From an uncultured Crocinitomix sp. (lineage in GTDB: Bacteria > Bacteroidota > Bacteroidia > Flavobacteriales_D > Crocinitomicaceae): 52,035 nt of DNA. The DNA is taken from the NCBI GenBank assembly GCA_937139035.1, contig CAKZPK010000519.1, positions 1 to 52,035 of the forward strand, written 5' to 3'. Positions 43,891 through 52,035 of the stretch are shown here, one piece after another. Made by a program: the position numbers and the translations under genes. How positions within the stretch are numbered: the first letter of the stretch is position 1; each line of letters opens with the position of its first letter. A model generated the notes under the pieces. It saw nothing but the letters and a program-made list of their open reading frames with translations, ran no database searches and had not been told where the DNA came from.

Positions 43891-46299
43891 ATGAAAAACA
43901 TCATATTATTGTGGTTATTGGGAGTGATGGGTATTGCCCATTCTCAAATAGTAACCATTATCGATCAAGAGACTAATAAACCATTAGAACTCGTAACACT
44001 GATCAGTAAAAACCCTAAAGTATATGCAACAACTAATGCAGACGGACAAGCCGACCTATCCTTATTTAGAGGGGCTAACGCAATTGAAATTCGAATGATA
44101 GGCTATAAAAAGATAGTGGAAAGTTTCTCTTCTATTGCGTCTCTAGGATTCAATATTTCTCTTGAAACATCTAATCTTAGTTTAGACCAAGTTGTAATTT
44201 CAGGTACCCGTTGGGATCAATTATCACGAAATATACCTTCGAAAATTATCACGATTTCACCTAACGATATTACTTTTCAAAATCCTCAAACAGCTGCGGA
44301 TTTATTAGGTATTTCTGGTAAGGTTTATATACAAAAAAGTCAGCAAGGCGGAGGAAGCCCTATGATTAGAGGTTTTGCCACCAATAGACTTCTTTATACC
44401 GTTGATGGAGTGAGGATGAATACCGCTATTTTTAGAGGTGGTAACCTTCAAAACGTAATCAATATTGATCCATTTACAGCAGAAAAAACTGAAGTTCTTT
44501 TTGGACCGGGTTCCATTATATACGGTAGTGACGCTATTGGAGGAGTAATGAGTTTTCAAACGTTGACTCCTCAATTATCGTTAACGGATAAGCCCTTAGT
44601 TAAAGGAACGGCTGTTACCCGTTACTCTTCAGCAAACGCGGAAAGAACAGGTCATTTTGACGTAAATGTTGGTTGGAAAAAATGGGCTATGGTAACAAGC
44701 TTTAGTGCATGGGATTTTGACCATTTAAGACAAGGAAGCCATGGTCCTAACGAGTATGTAAAACCTTATTATGTTCAACGGCAGGATAGTGTAGACGTAG
44801 TGATTACTCAGGACGATCCACTACTTCAAATTCCTTCTGCCTATTCGCAAATAAACCTGATGCAAAAGATTCGTTTCAGTCCCAATAAGAAGTGGGATTT
44901 TCAATATGGTTTTCATTATTCGGAGACATCTTCCTATGGTCGATATGATCGTCATAACCGAATCAAAAATGGGACCGCTCGTTACGCTGAATGGAACTAT
45001 GGGCCACAAAGTTGGATGATGAATAATTTAAGTGTTACGCATACGGGTAATAATGTGATTTACGACAAACTGACGCTCCGCTTGGCACAACAATCATTTG
45101 AAGAAAGCCGAATTGATCGGTCACTGAATAAAGAGGAGAGAACCGAAAATACAGAACGAGTAGATGCATATTCTGTTAATCTTGATTTAAAAAAATCGAT
45201 CGGTAAAAAGAACACTTTATTTTACGGGGCTGAATACATTTTAAATGATGTAAATTCCAAAAGTGTTTTAACGGATATTTCCAGTGGAGAAACGACAACA
45301 GGGCCTGCCCGCTATCCAAATGCTATCTGGACTTCTATTGCGGTATACCTTAATAATTCCTTTGAAATTACAAAGAAGTTCACCTTACAAACAGGCGTGC
45401 GTTATAATCAATTCAATTTGGAAGCAGATTTTAACAATAACCTCGATTTTTATCCATTCCCATTTCAGAAAGCTTCTATTAATAATGGGGCATTAACAGG
45501 AAGTATAGGTAGTGTTTATCGTCCTTCCAAAAGTTGGGTAATTAGTATGAATTTAGGTACGGCTTTTAGGTCTCCTAATGTAGATGATATAGGTAAAGTG
45601 TTTGACTCTGAACCTGGAGCCGTAACTGTTCCCAATCCTGATTTACAGGCAGAATATGCTTATAATATGGATTTGGGTATTGTCAAAAATTTTGGGGAAT
45701 TTCTTCAAATTGATGTTACGGGCTATTATACGGTTTTACAAAATGCTTTGGTAAGAAGAGATTTTCAAATTAATGGACAGGATAGTATTATGTATGATGG
45801 GCAAATGAGTCAGGTTCAAGCCATTCAAAATGCCGCACATGCCTATGTTTACGGAATTCAGGCAGGACTTAACATAAATCTTTCAGCAGGTTTCAGTTTT
45901 TCATCCAATATCAACTATCAGGTGGGTGAAGAAGAATTGGACAATGGAGATTTAAGTGCTTCCCGTCATGCTGCTCCACTTTTTGGAGTATCTCGTCTTA
46001 GCTTTAAAAGGAATGATTTAAGGTTACAGGTTTACTCGACTTATCAAGGTGAGCGGAAACATGAAGATCTTGCCGTTTCAGAGCAAAAGAAAGATGAAAT
46101 TTATGCGAAAGATGTTAATGGAGAAAACTATGCTCCTGCTTGGTATACGTTTAACCTAAAAGCCATGTATAATTTAACAGAAATGTTTAGCGTAAGTGCA
46201 GGGGTCGAAAACATAACCGATCAACGTTATCGCCCATACAGTTCAGGTCTTTCTGGGGCTGGTAGAAACTTCATTTTTTCACTTAAAGCTACATTTTAA
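43891..46299 (+). CDS. TonB-dependent outer-membrane receptor
   Basis: 802 residues. Signal peptide (1-19), then a carboxypeptidase-regulatory-like domain (about 22-95, VTIIDQETNKPLELVTLISKNPKVYATTNADGQADLSLFRG). The plug domain follows (about 105-230, with QVVISGTRWDQLSRNIPSKIITIS and GGGSPMIRGFATNRLLYTVDGVRMN, the TonB-box/plug signature), then the beta-barrel ending in FSLKATF with the terminal Phe. The gene is followed by its own terminator and a PepSY gene, so metal-, siderophore- or heme-type uptake is likely; the exact substrate is unknown. It lies in block 1 of the tRNA-Ser region. Confidence 0.92.
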   Translation: MKNIILLWLLGVMGIAHSQIVTIIDQETNKPLELVTLISKNPKVYATTNADGQADLSLFRGANAIEIRMIGYKKIVESFSSIASLGFNISLETSNLSLDQVVISGTRWDQLSRNIPSKIITISPNDITFQNPQTAADLLGISGKVYIQKSQQGGGSPMIRGFATNRLLYTVDGVRMNTAIFRGGNLQNVINIDPFTAEKTEVLFGPGSIIYGSDAIGGVMSFQTLTPQLSLTDKPLVKGTAVTRYSSANAERTGHFDVNVGWKKWAMVTSFSAWDFDHLRQGSHGPNEYVKPYYVQRQDSVDVVITQDDPLLQIPSAYSQINLMQKIRFSPNKKWDFQYGFHYSETSSYGRYDRHNRIKNGTARYAEWNYGPQSWMMNNLSVTHTGNNVIYDKLTLRLAQQSFEESRIDRSLNKEERTENTERVDAYSVNLDLKKSIGKKNTLFYGAEYILNDVNSKSVLTDISSGETTTGPARYPNAIWTSIAVYLNNSFEITKKFTLQTGVRYNQFNLEADFNNNLDFYPFPFQKASINNGALTGSIGSVYRPSKSWVISMNLGTAFRSPNVDDIGKVFDSEPGAVTVPNPDLQAEYAYNMDLGIVKNFGEFLQIDVTGYYTVLQNALVRRDFQINGQDSIMYDGQMSQVQAIQNAAHAYVYGIQAGLNINLSAGFSFSSNINYQVGEEELDNGDLSASRHAAPLFGVSRLSFKRNDLRLQVYSTYQGERKHEDLAVSEQKKDEIYAKDVNGENYAPAWYTFNLKAMYNLTEMFSVSAGVENITDQRYRPYSSGLSGAGRNFIFSLKATF

Positions 46300-46310
46300 A
46301 TTTTAATCCT

Positions 46311-46354
46311 ACGACCTAGTTGCCCTGACTCTTTAGAACAACTAGGTCGTTTTT
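46311..46354 (+). terminator. Terminator of the TonB-receptor gene
   Basis: Arms ACGACCTAGTTG and CAACTAGGTCGT (12 bp, perfect) are followed by TTTTT, 11 bp after the stop. It separates the receptor from the PepSY gene only 12 bp later, so partial read-through is likely. Confidence 0.85.
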
Positions 46355-46366
46355 AATCCATTTATT

Positions 46367-46945
46367 ATGGAAAGAAAAAAACATGCTTCTATTTTGAGAG
46401 GCACGCGTAAAATTCACCGCTTAATGGGGATCAGTCTATTTTTATTTTTTATGATTGTCTCATTGAGTGGAATACTTTTAGGATGGAAGAAAAATAGCAA
46501 TGGTCTTATTTTACCTCAGTCGTATCACGGGACTTCTACAAATCTTGACAATTGGTTGTCATTTGATTCACTTCATATTATTGCGTGTAATGTATTACAT
46601 GATTCGGTTGATTCAAATCTATCACTTGAACTCGAACGTATTGATGCAAGACCAAAAAAAGGTATGGTGAAATTTGTATTTATTGATCACTATTGGGGAG
46701 TTCAAATAGATGCTACTACTGGAGATTTATTGCATATTGAAAGGAGACATTCCGATTTTATTGAAAACATTCATGACGGTTCAATCCTTGACTATTTATT
46801 CAATACAAAGGGCGAAATTCTTAAATTGATTTATACCTCAATAATGGGGTTATCACTCCTCTTATTTACTGTCACAGGTTTTTGGTTATGGTGTGGCCCC
46901 AAAATCATGCGAAAAAAAACAAAGTTCCATGAAAAAAATTCTTAA
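46367..46945 (+). CDS. PepSY-type membrane protein
   Basis: 192 residues with two membrane helices (about 18-40 and 160-182) flanking a periplasmic PepSY-like domain. The first helix starts GTRKIHRLMGISLFLFFMIVSLSGILLGWKK and the last has IMGLSLLLFTVTGFWLWCGPK; both are the family pattern of small PepSY TM proteins that accompany TonB receptors and act in iron-siderophore reduction or transfer. It follows the receptor after a terminator and overlaps the next small gene by 17 bp. The link to iron is from family knowledge, not shown here. Confidence 0.86.
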   Translation: MERKKHASILRGTRKIHRLMGISLFLFFMIVSLSGILLGWKKNSNGLILPQSYHGTSTNLDNWLSFDSLHIIACNVLHDSVDSNLSLELERIDARPKKGMVKFVFIDHYWGVQIDATTGDLLHIERRHSDFIENIHDGSILDYLFNTKGEILKLIYTSIMGLSLLLFTVTGFWLWCGPKIMRKKTKFHEKNS

Positions 46946-47168
46946 ACATCTTTTTGGGTCTCATTCAAAACCCAATTTAGAGGAATTAGATCCTTTCTAC
47001 AGAGAAACCGTTTCTGAATTTCCTGAAAAGGTTAGATTACAATATTGTGAGAATCTACTTGGTCGCCTTACTTATGACTTAAAAGAGACAAACAACATAA
47101 TCCAAATTCGACATTTAAAACAGAAAATCGGTGCGGTAGAAAGAGAAATTGGAATAATTAAAAGTTAA
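46929..47168 (+). CDS. Small soluble protein after PepSY gene
   Basis: 79 residues from the ATG at 46929; the longer frame starts 36 bases earlier and overlaps more of the PepSY gene. Mostly helical and charged: MKKILKHLFGSHSKPN at the start, then RETVSEFPEKVRLQYCENLLGR and HLKQKIGAVEREIGIIKS, with no signal peptide. The 17-bp overlap with the PepSY gene suggests translational coupling. No family is recognised. It closes the metal-uptake-like cassette of block 1. Confidence 0.65.
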   Translation: MKKILKHLFGSHSKPNLEELDPFYRETVSEFPEKVRLQYCENLLGRLTYDLKETNNIIQIRHLKQKIGAVEREIGIIKS

Positions 47169-47288
47169 ATTATGACTTTATTTCCCTAAAAACCTCCTGC
47201 TCCGTCGCTGAAGCTTTGGCGCAAGCGTTCCAACGCCTTTAAATCCTCAATAACCTCCGTAAAATCACTTCGGTTTTCAAAGAAAAGA

Positions 47289-47576
47289 GGGTTCGATAAC
47301 AGTCCCCCTCTTTCCGCAATGAAAAACCTTGAAACTACTGCGTTTCAAGGTTTTTTTGAATTGTAGGGGATAGTTGTTATAATTCATCTGAAAACTTTGA
47401 TATACCAGTGCTTTGAGAGGGTTCGACAATTTATTTCTTTGTAACACTTAAAACTGGCGATTGTAAATATTCAGAAAAAGAGTTCCCTGTAGATATGGAT
47501 AAAATTGAGTTTTGGAAGCAGGAGACGGTCCGTCTATAGAGGATGAAATTAACGGACGAGATTTGTTTGGAGCGTA
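47289..47576 (+). repeat. Unit B of the tRNA-Ser end / terminator repeat
   Basis: The end of a tRNA-Ser T-arm and acceptor is visible (CCCCCTCTTTCCGCAATG, identical to tRNA-Ser over that stretch), followed by a terminator (47325-47357) and about 220 bp that matches unit C (51244-51529) closely, at roughly 80 percent by eye. There is no complete tRNA. The T-loop has a small insertion (GTTCGATAACAG). The 120 bp before it holds only GC-richer unassignable sequence. Confidence 0.72.
47325..47357 (+). terminator. Terminator inside unit B
   Basis: Arms AACCTTGAAAC and GTTTCAAGGTT (11 bp, perfect) with a 6-nt loop, then seven T residues. An identical stem is found in unit C (51277-51309). Confidence 0.85.
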
Positions 47577-47614
47577 TTGAGGGGTTTAGGGCTTAGGAAC
47601 AATAAGTACGCAAA

Positions 47615-47971
47615 ATGTCTTGGAAAACACTAAGTGAAAAACGAAAAAAATAGATCCGACTGGGTCTAATGTCAATAGGAGGCTTCACTTTTTGGTTAGG
47701 CAGTTGATTTTACATTGACTACAACTATCCCGTCGTAGTTGATGGTGTAGGTGACTCAAGACGTACTTTTGGCGGTAAATTTGGTTTTATTAACTCTCTT
47801 TTTTCAGGTTTAGCCCTTGGAGGAATTATCTTTTCAATTATTCTTCAACAAAAGGAACTAAAGCTTCAACGTAATGAATTGAAAAAGAGAAGAGGGGAGT
47901 TTAAGGATCAATACTTTCAAACAACCTTTTATTCGCCGGAAGTTTTTGTTTTTCAAGAAAGTTTATTTTGA
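47615..47971 (+). pseudogene. Decayed AbiC-like phage abortive-infection gene (5' part)
   Basis: One frame runs from ATG 47615 to the TGA at 47969-47971 with two internal stops, TAG (47651) and TGA (47705). The translation contains VVVDGVGDSRRTFGGKFG, FINSLFSGLALGGIIFSIILQQ and KELKLQRNELKKRRGEF, a membrane helix followed by a basic helix, as in the N terminus of putative phage abortive-infection (AbiC-like) proteins. The usual large C-terminal domain is missing. It overlaps the end of the convergent regulator gene by 19 bp. Family call from memory of the motif; the broken state is seen directly. Confidence 0.65.
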
Positions 47972-49599
47972 AAATTGGCGAATGTAAATTTAGAGTATTC
48001 CATAATATTCATACTTTTTTCACATTTAAGCTTCTTCTTCAACCGATACCTCGCAGTTCGAAGACTTCCCATATTAATTCCTAACATATCCGATTGATTT
48101 TTAGATTTAATTTCGAGAAAATTTAGTTGAATAATGAGAAGATCAGATTTGGTGAGTTCGGGATGTAAGTTTAATAGGTATTCTATGTATCCAGGATAGA
48201 GAGCATCAAATTTGCGCTGAAAGTTTTGGATACCATCAGGTAATACAAAGGAGTAATTAGTTAACTCTTCCAACGTTAAACCCATTTCCTGACCTTCAGT
48301 CGAAGACGGCCCATCCTCCATTCTGGAGTGTCTATCCATTTGTTCCTTCCTTTTTTTGATTTGAACCCCACTTATCTCCAAACCTAAATTTGACTCCCTC
48401 GTGGAATTCAATTCTCCTTGTTGAACAAAATTCTTTCTGTTGATTACTCCAGGCAACCGAATTTTCTTCTTACCGAATAATAAAAATATAAACAGGCATA
48501 TGAAACAAGTCATTAACATAGCCAGAAAAGATTTGAACGTGCTCGTAGTTGATTTTTCTCCTATTTGGGCCCCTCTCTCAAATGAGTCCACTTGCGAAAT
48601 TTTATTCAAGCTATTTGTCCAATCGACTAAATTCAGCCGTTTTTGATGTTCAGGGGTATTTAACACTTTGATCAAGGAGTCGTGAAAATTACTGTAAAAT
48701 TTTTCATGGACAAAATCACCAGTTTTCGCATAAAAACTGGATAAATTTTCAGTTGTTTGTACAAGGTGTTGTTCAAATTCAATTTTAACAGCCAAATCAT
48801 GCGCTTTTTTACTATAATCGATCGCCTTTTCATAGTGCTCGTTGTTGCCTTCAATTATCGACAATAGGCTATAACAAATTACTTTGTTACTAAAGAATTT
48901 GGAATTATCACCAATATCTTCGAGTAATTCTAATAACCTTTTTTTCGCTTCAACTGAGTTTCCTATATGGTTATATACTGTAGCGATTTGAAACTTCGTA
49001 TTTATTAATTTGGGTTCAACTTTAAGTTTGAAGAAAATATCCTCACATTGTTTCAAAAGCTCAATTCCCCTGATGGCATCTCCAAATTCGGCATCATACA
49101 TAGCAAGCTGAACCTGTACCGTAGCAATGCGATATGGATTTCTGGCAATTACACCTAATTGGTAAGCCTGTTTAAAGTATTTCAGTCCCAATTTCTTTTC
49201 TCCGTAATTTCTGCAAATTCTACCCATTGAATCATTCGTTGTCGATAAAAGGTCAGGATCTTTTACCTTCAATTTGTTGTTCATTAGGTAGCTTAGGCAC
49301 ATGAGAGCTGAATCAAGCATATCGTTTTGAGAATAAGAAACTCCCAAGAAATATATAGATTCGTATACTTGATTTGGCGAATTCGCACGTCGTAATAAGT
49401 AGAGTGACGATTGGAGCATTTGGCCAGGTGAGAGTTCTTGTGAACCATAAATTGTGAGTAATTCATTTCTGTCATTTTTATCTTGAATCATTTTTAGTTT
49501 GATCGAAGTCGTATCTAAAATTGCCGGCGTTTGATCTTGAGATTTACCCACTAAAAATGAAAAAAACAAAAAGAAGAAAAAGACTACTCTGTACATCAT
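47953..49599 (-). CDS. TPR-membrane-HTH transcriptional regulator
   Basis: 548 residues from the ATG at 49599 (or the next codon, also ATG), chosen because it starts a signal peptide (MMYRVVFFFFLFFSF); the frame continues upstream but would overlap the divergent promoter region. Tetratricopeptide-like helices fill about 60-350 (for example VQVQLAMYDAEFGDAIRGIELLKQCEDIFFKL). A membrane helix follows near 365-385 (SFLAMLMTCFICLFIFLLFG), then a cytoplasmic part with a C-terminal HTH (LNFLEIKSKNQSDMLGINMGSLRTARYRLKKKL), the LuxR-like type of Bacteroidota TPR regulators. It probably controls the divergent gene at 49770. Confidence 0.85.
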   Translation of the reverse strand: MMYRVVFFFFLFFSFLVGKSQDQTPAILDTTSIKLKMIQDKNDRNELLTIYGSQELSPGQMLQSSLYLLRRANSPNQVYESIYFLGVSYSQNDMLDSALMCLSYLMNNKLKVKDPDLLSTTNDSMGRICRNYGEKKLGLKYFKQAYQLGVIARNPYRIATVQVQLAMYDAEFGDAIRGIELLKQCEDIFFKLKVEPKLINTKFQIATVYNHIGNSVEAKKRLLELLEDIGDNSKFFSNKVICYSLLSIIEGNNEHYEKAIDYSKKAHDLAVKIEFEQHLVQTTENLSSFYAKTGDFVHEKFYSNFHDSLIKVLNTPEHQKRLNLVDWTNSLNKISQVDSFERGAQIGEKSTTSTFKSFLAMLMTCFICLFIFLLFGKKKIRLPGVINRKNFVQQGELNSTRESNLGLEISGVQIKKRKEQMDRHSRMEDGPSSTEGQEMGLTLEELTNYSFVLPDGIQNFQRKFDALYPGYIEYLLNLHPELTKSDLLIIQLNFLEIKSKNQSDMLGINMGSLRTARYRLKKKLKCEKSMNIMEYSKFTFANFQNKLS

Positions 49600-49769
49600 T
49601 GAATATTTGTAATGCGAAGACGACTCCTTGCGAACGAAGTTGTGCCCATTCACGAGGTGAGTTAAAAGAAAAAGTGTAGACAAGTGGATAAAAACCGTAT
49701 ACAATAAAGATTCGGAGCCATCTTTCTCAGGAAGTAAAAAGTCTAAGTAGAAATTATAAAAAATCATTT

Positions 49770-50852
49770 ATGAACACAAGAACAATTTTTTTGACGGCAG
49801 TAAGCTCGTTAATTTACATGAACTCACTCCATGCGCAGGAGTTATCGGAAATTACAAATATCCGACTCTATGAGCATCACAGTTCCACAATTAATGGTGG
49901 AGCTGATATTGGATGGGAAGCCAATGGGTCTCAATCAGGATATGACTTTGTAAACAATACATATCATGATAGCTTTGATCCAGATACATTTGGAGAGTTT
50001 ACAGGAGGAGAAGAGGCCAACATTGATTTAGTGGAACACAATGGCCCTTTTGGAGGAGGGTTTGATTATGGATTTACATCAGGAGAAAGTTCGATTTGGT
50101 CTGGAGAAATTAGAGGGAATGCGTTAACAAAATGGATGCCTGCTCCAGTAGATTTTGATTATGACAGTGCTACTGATGTTAGCGAACTCTATGAAGCTTA
50201 TGATGTAGATGCCGCAGTTCTATCAGTTGGCTATGTTGACAACGGGAATGTTTACATTGCTCAAGTTAGAGAATCAAATCTTTACGTTGCCATGAAGGTC
50301 TACAATGTTACGAACTTAATGGGGCCTCCTGAAGGGTTTGCAGATGTATACTTTGATTTTGATTATAAGTATGGTTCATTATGTGATATTGACGCATCTG
50401 TCTCAGTAACTGACAATATTTTAACTGCGACGGTATCAGGCCTCTCCTATCAGTGGCTGGATTGTGATAACGATAATGAGCCTATAGACGGTGAAACAGC
50501 GCAATCATTTGAACCAAGTGAAAATGGAAATTATGCTGTAGAAATTACTGACGGTGAGTGCAGTGTGATTTCGGAATGTTATGAAATCGTATCATTAGGT
50601 ATCTCAAATGAGAATATTATCTCGGATTGGCTTATTTATCCTAACCCTACAAATAATAAATTAACGATAGAGGCTATGGAGTTAGAAGAGTCAACTGAGG
50701 TGATACTTACAGACATGAGTGGGAGAACAATTTTGACAGGATTTACAAATAATTCGAATGTGTTGACATTGGACCTTACTGGTGTGCTAAGTGGAACATA
50801 TATCCTGACAAATGATAGAGGTACATTCTTTAATTTAATAATAAAGGAATAA
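49770..50852 (+). CDS. T9SS-exported protein, unknown function
   Basis: 360 residues. Signal peptide (about 1-22, ending SLHAQ), then a region rich in Gly, Asp and Tyr (TINGGADIGWEANGSQSGYDF, FGGGFDYGFTSGESSIWSG) of about 190 residues, a small Ig/PKD-like module with paired cysteines (SLCDIDASVSVTDNILTATVSGLSYQWLDCDND), and a T9SS type A sorting tail (LIYPNPTNNKLTIEAMELEES...). It is likely attached to or released from the cell surface. It starts 170 bp from the divergent TPR-HTH regulator start. The family is not recognised. Confidence 0.82.
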   Translation: MNTRTIFLTAVSSLIYMNSLHAQELSEITNIRLYEHHSSTINGGADIGWEANGSQSGYDFVNNTYHDSFDPDTFGEFTGGEEANIDLVEHNGPFGGGFDYGFTSGESSIWSGEIRGNALTKWMPAPVDFDYDSATDVSELYEAYDVDAAVLSVGYVDNGNVYIAQVRESNLYVAMKVYNVTNLMGPPEGFADVYFDFDYKYGSLCDIDASVSVTDNILTATVSGLSYQWLDCDNDNEPIDGETAQSFEPSENGNYAVEITDGECSVISECYEIVSLGISNENIISDWLIYPNPTNNKLTIEAMELEESTEVILTDMSGRTILTGFTNNSNVLTLDLTGVLSGTYILTNDRGTFFNLIIKE

Positions 50853-51243
50853 TCAAATTAACTGCGGATTTGAAAAAAAAATGGAGAGAGAGGCATGTTG
50901 ATTTGTCCTTAATTGCTCAGTATAACTTATATCCTTTTAGAAATAATTTCTACTCTAATGGATATATTTGTTACTAAGGGCTGACTAAGTTACAGATCAT
51001 GAATGACTCAATTAATGAAGGAATCAGAGATAATAGTACGTCATTCCAAATATTAGAGATTCTGTCAACAATTTGGTTCTAAAGTATTTGAAAACTAGGT
51101 TGGCGTTACAAAAAGCGGTTGCATTACACTTTCCAACATACACTATTGGGGACAGAAAAGCGTATAAACCTCATGAAACTGTTTCGATCTTATGGTTCTT
51201 GACTCGACGAGTTAAAAATGGTTCAAACTTCATCATTATTATC
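50853..51243. other. Gene-free stretch between the T9SS gene and unit C
   Basis: About 390 bp. An open frame begins at 51073 but crosses into the repeat unit and is not credible. No tRNA, strong hairpin or promoter is seen. Confidence 0.5.
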
Positions 51244-51529
51244 GTCGATAACAGTCCCCGTCTCTCCGCAATGAAAAACCTTGAAACCACTGCGTTTCAA
51301 GGTTTTTTTGAATTGTAGGGGATAGTTGTTATAATTCATCTGAAAGCCTTGTTGCATATAGATTAGAGAAGGGTTCGACAATTTATTACGTTATAGTATT
51401 AAAATTGGTAGGTATTATGGTTATTAAAAGGAGTTACCTGTAGACATGGATAAGATTGATTTTTGGAAGCAGGAGATGGTCCGCCTATGGCGGATGAAAT
51501 TAATGGATGTGATTTGTTTGGAGCGGATT
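51244..51529 (+). repeat. Unit C of the tRNA-Ser end / terminator repeat
   Basis: Begins with a further diverged tRNA-Ser end (CCCCGTCTCTCCGCAATG), has the same 11-bp terminator stem (51277-51309) as unit B, and continues through TGTAGACATGGATAA to GATTTGTTTGGAGCG. It contains the inverted repeat GTCCGCC-TAT-GGCGGAT (51479-51495 region). From 51530 to the right edge I see only a GC-richer patch (separate entry) and a 6-bp palindromic hairpin GCGGAT/ATCCGC. Confidence 0.7.
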
Positions 51530-51811
51530 GTTCTATCTTGATTGTTTTTCGGTAACGTTGCTGAAATAATGGACGGTTATTGCGCTTCGTTACTGAAAAC
51601 CGATTAATTAAATCTATGGCCGTGAGCAAATTAGTTTTCATAATAATTAATTCGTTATAATCGGCAACGGAAACTTTAACGAAATACGATTTTGAATTGG
51701 GTTCAGGAATTAGTGTTGTGCAATAATGCTGCTGAAAATCTTTCAGATTTTTGGGATTTGATATAGTACTTGTTTTTAGGAAGCGGATAATCCGCAGTTG
51801 TTACAAAAATC

Positions 51812-51893
51812 TAGGTAGGCACAGGTCTCCTACCATACAAGAACAGCCGCGCCGTTTCCAATTATGCGCACCAACCCACCGAGAAGTTTCTTT
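51812..51893 (-). other. GC-rich patch near the right edge
   Basis: About 80 bp with clearly more G and C than the neighbouring AT-rich DNA. The minus strand includes GGTTGGTGCGCATAATTGG and ATGGTAGGAGACCTGTGCC. It looks like part of a dispersed repeat or the edge of a mobile or RNA-coding element whose body lies to the right, but I cannot name it. Confidence 0.4.
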
Positions 51894-52035
51894 GTAATTT
51901 CATTTTGATACTTGCGTTTTAGGAGATAATAAAATAAGGTTTTGAAGCGAAAATTCTACCTTTTAGGTATTAAAATTTACTCTTTCGTAACTATACTCAA
52001 TCAAAAAGATAACCTAAGAGTTATTTTCAATTTGA

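Noticed and set aside
51073-51318. Frame of 81 codons before unit C
   Set aside because: It runs into the tRNA-end repeat and terminator, and the same tail can be read from unit B; no family.
42523-51529. Transposon or insertion sequence bringing the right-end genes
   Set aside because: No transposase, terminal inverted repeats or target duplication seen; only tRNA-end repeats.
51399-51641. 80-codon minus-strand frame in unit C
   Set aside because: It is antisense to the repeat and disrupted in unit B.

Overview
The window is AT-rich DNA from a member of the Bacteroidota, most likely the order Flavobacteriales. The signs are Bacteroidota-type promoters (TTTG-N19-TAnnTTTG), several proteins with type IX secretion (T9SS) sorting tails, many SusC/D-style lipoproteins and TonB systems, an ATP synthase operon headed by a bactofilin and lacking beta and epsilon, and a LeuRS with a phylum-style KMSKR motif. 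Family-level placement is inference; a Crocinitomicaceae- or Flavobacteriaceae-like genome would fit.

Left end (1-12.2 kb, almost all on the minus strand): a dUTPase (cut by the window edge) and a flippase; a 1.3 kb gene-free stretch holding three equal-length (127 nt) copies of an apparent small RNA, each ending in a hairpin plus U-tract; then the F1Fo ATP synthase operon (transcribed bactofilin, AtpZ-like, a 4-TM protein, atpB, E, F, H, A, G), a CNNM/CBS membrane protein and purD.

Middle (12.4-42.3 kb): ordinary chromosomal housekeeping. It includes an FkbM-like methyltransferase, an Ig-like lipoprotein and free-Met-sulfoxide reductase cluster; hemW with a peptide-binding lipoprotein; methylmalonyl-CoA epimerase followed by a three-copy 186-bp tandem repeat of REP-like hairpins that has duplicated the end of the epimerase gene; a histidine kinase and an AsmA protein; superoxide dismutase; leuS; a secreted heme/copper monooxygenase-like protein; dxr; tRNA-Leu; tig, clpP, clpX and a 2OG-Fe(II) oxygenase; and a second histidine kinase.

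Right end (42.5-52 kb): an accessory region that starts at tRNA-Ser(GGA). The 3' end of that tRNA, its terminator and about 200 bp of downstream sequence recur at 47.3 kb and 51.25 kb in diverged form, so two cargo blocks look stacked at one tRNA: block 1 carries a TonB receptor, a PepSY protein and small partners; block 2 carries a decayed AbiC-like phage-defence gene, a TPR-HTH regulator and a divergent T9SS-exported protein. No integrase or transposase is visible.

The best candidates for something undescribed are the triplicated 127-nt RNA (1.9-2.9 kb) and the serially repeated tRNA-Ser/terminator unit that frames the accessory blocks.
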